64,000 nucleotides of DNA. It comes from Hyalangium versicolor (GTDB lineage Bacteria > Myxococcota > Myxococcia > Myxococcales > Myxococcaceae). Below, in pieces: positions 63,054 through 64,000 of the stretch (within the stretch, counting starts at the first letter, position 1; the number at the start of each line of letters is the position of its first letter). Position numbers and translations under genes: made by a program. The stretch spans positions 1 through 64,000 of the forward strand of contig NZ_JAHXBF010000002.1 of assembly GCF_020103695.1 (NCBI RefSeq), read 5' to 3'. The notes beneath the pieces were generated by a model, which was not told the DNA's origin, searched no databases, and saw only the letters and a program-made list of their open reading frames with translations.

Positions 63054-63376
63054 GCCTTCACCCCCCGTGCGAGTTCCCTGACTTCAGAATCCCGAGCCCC
63101 CAGGTGCCGGGCCACGAGCGCCTGGAAGTCCGGGCGTGGGCGGGTGCGGCAGCAGTAGACGTTGAGGGCGGCGAAGCCGTGCTCGGGGAAGGTGTGAATG
63201 GCCAGGTGGCTCTCGGCCAGGAGCGTCAGGCCGGTGATGCCACCGGGCTCGGGGAAGACGTGCCACTGGGGCTGACCGACCACCTTCAGCTCGAGGAGGA
63301 CAATGAGCTCCTCGAAGAGAGCGGCCAGCGCGGTCCGATCCCTGAGGCGCTCGGGCGAGCAGCCGCTCGCATCCAC
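63050..63376 (-). CDS. speD: S-adenosylmethionine decarboxylase proenzyme
   Basis: A 108-residue prokaryotic SpeD/SpeH. The self-cleavage motif AESHLAIHTFPEHG contains the Ser that becomes the pyruvoyl group, followed by ALNVYCCRTRP with the catalytic Cys. It makes decarboxylated AdoMet, the aminopropyl donor for the spermidine synthase encoded downstream. It is the first gene of the six-gene operon, divergent from the hydrolase-like gene at 63514 with 137 bases between starts. Confidence 0.92.
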   Translation of the reverse strand: MDASGCSPERLRDRTALAALFEELIVLLELKVVGQPQWHVFPEPGGITGLTLLAESHLAIHTFPEHGFAALNVYCCRTRPRPDFQALVARHLGARDSEVRELARGVKA

Positions 63377-63513
63377 CAGCCATTCCTGTCCTGTGGTCAG
63401 TGTGGAGCCCTCCCCAGACGGAGACTTTCTAGCACGAGCCCGGCCCTGCGGGGCGAGGGCTTGGGAGGGGGGGTTGGCGAATGTGGGGACGGGCCCGGTA
63501 CGCTGCGGGTGTC

Positions 63514-64000
63514 ATGTCCCAGCCGGAGCGTCCGACCGACCCGTCCCTGCCGCCTCGCGAGCCCTCCTCGGCTCCGAGGCCGACTCCTGGAGCCATTGCC
63601 CGGCTGGTGCGCGCCATCCGAGGCCTGCCTCCGGCGGAGCGGTTGAGGGGCCCGGGCTGCACTGGCATGGCGGGCTGGTTCCGAGCCGAGATGGCTCCGA
63701 CGCGGGAGGCGACGCCGCGCTTCCAGGAGCTCTACACCCGGGTCCGCCGTGGCGAACCGGTGCTGCCGTCCGAGGCGCGGAGCCACCTGTACCTGGTGGT
63801 GAAGGGGCTGCTGGGGGACGAGATGTTCAGCTACATGGAGGACAACCAGCGTCGGCTGGAGCGCCGGGGGCTGGAGACGCTCGAGGTGCAGGTCGACACG
63901 GAGGGCACGCTCGCGGACAACGTGGAGGTGGTGCACCGGGCGCTGGAGGACGCGATCTTCTTCAAGCGCTCGGTGGTGCTGATGGGGCACAGCAAGGGCG
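63514..64000 (+). CDS. Alpha/beta-hydrolase-like protein, incomplete at window end
   Basis: The frame is open from ATG 63514 to the end of the window (162 codons seen). The start is Pro-rich and disordered; from about residue 90 the sequence reads HLYLVVKGLLGDEMF, then LERRGLETLEVQVDTEGTLA and VVLMGHSKG, which fits a lipase/esterase-type nucleophile elbow (GHSKG). It is likely a hydrolase of the alpha/beta fold, possibly secondary to polymer or lipid metabolism. The C-terminal half lies outside the window. Confidence 0.6.
   Translation, partial: MSQPERPTDPSLPPREPSSAPRPTPGAIARLVRAIRGLPPAERLRGPGCTGMAGWFRAEMAPTREATPRFQELYTRVRRGEPVLPSEARSHLYLVVKGLLGDEMFSYMEDNQRRLERRGLETLEVQVDTEGTLADNVEVVHRALEDAIFFKRSVVLMGHSKG

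Noticed and set aside
59244..63158. Long plus-strand open frames opposite the polyamine operon
   Set aside because: They are His/Gln/Arg-rich antisense shadows; the minus strand carries six recognisable or tightly packed genes.

Overview
The window looks like chromosomal DNA of a myxobacterium (Cystobacterineae such as Cystobacter, Archangium or Stigmatella are the best guess). Evidence for this is the high GC with strong third-position GC bias, the many lipoproteins, Hanks-type Ser/Thr kinases paired with DUF2381-type proteins, sigma54 enhancer-binding response regulators, a C-terminal tail of MYXO-CTERM type, a myxobacterial polymorphic-toxin scaffold and CARDB or Dickkopf-like Cys-rich secreted proteins. 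No rRNA, tRNA, CRISPR array or intact insertion sequence was seen.

Layout. 0.3-5 kb: a REC-HPt phosphorelay protein, a lipoprotein plus Cys-rich anchored protein, ComF, and an odd protein with PD-(D/E)XK-like residues, glycine-rich hydrophobic segments and a zinc motif. 5-7.7 kb: a DUF2381-type protein followed by a Ser/Thr kinase with a lipoprotein-like module fused in frame. 7.7-14 kb: small regulators (zinc ribbon, XRE, PadR plus membrane protein), CheW, and a large TPR/DUF3857/transglutaminase protein. 14.1-17.4 kb: a tightly overlapping four-gene operon of OLD/PtuA-like ATPase, HNH endonuclease, small acidic protein and minimal nucleotidyltransferase. It resembles a Septu (PtuAB) defence core with two extra genes and is the best candidate for an undescribed system. 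17.5-20.8 kb: two secreted lipoproteins.

20.8-35.6 kb: two signalling clusters. One is a histidine kinase plus NtrC-like regulator (21.9-24.7 kb) followed by convergent lipoproteins, one of them JAMM-like. The other is a kinase, lipoprotein, NtrC/NtrX-like regulator, BamA/TamA-like porin and DUF4390-like protein on one strand (29.4-35.6 kb). A paralogous lipoprotein family has one member in each cluster. Between them lie a fused trehalose-6-phosphate synthase/phosphatase and a multi-pass membrane protein. 35.6-39.5 kb is a scarred region with IS91 and IS66 transposase remnants, an Rrf2 regulator plus SDR oxidoreductase sharing a pair of matching operators, and a truncated SDR copy.

39.5-51.7 kb: a CARDB lipoprotein built from an 1125-bp duplication, a GapN-like dehydrogenase, an iron-type ABC importer (three genes), Mug DNA glycosylase, a TIGR00027-type methyltransferase, and a frameshifted polymorphic toxin with a HEAT-like candidate immunity protein directly downstream. 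51.8-57.5 kb: a secreted PPC-like protein, a second kinase with the same type of C-terminal fusion, a second DUF2381-type protein and a small Cys-rich lipoprotein. 57.6-63.4 kb: a compact six-gene minus-strand operon with AdoMet decarboxylase, a double DUF4178 protein, a 54-aa membrane protein, DUF350, a membrane-anchored spermidine synthase and a Tat-exported FAD oxidoreductase. This links polyamine synthesis to the envelope. The window ends inside an alpha/beta-hydrolase-like gene.
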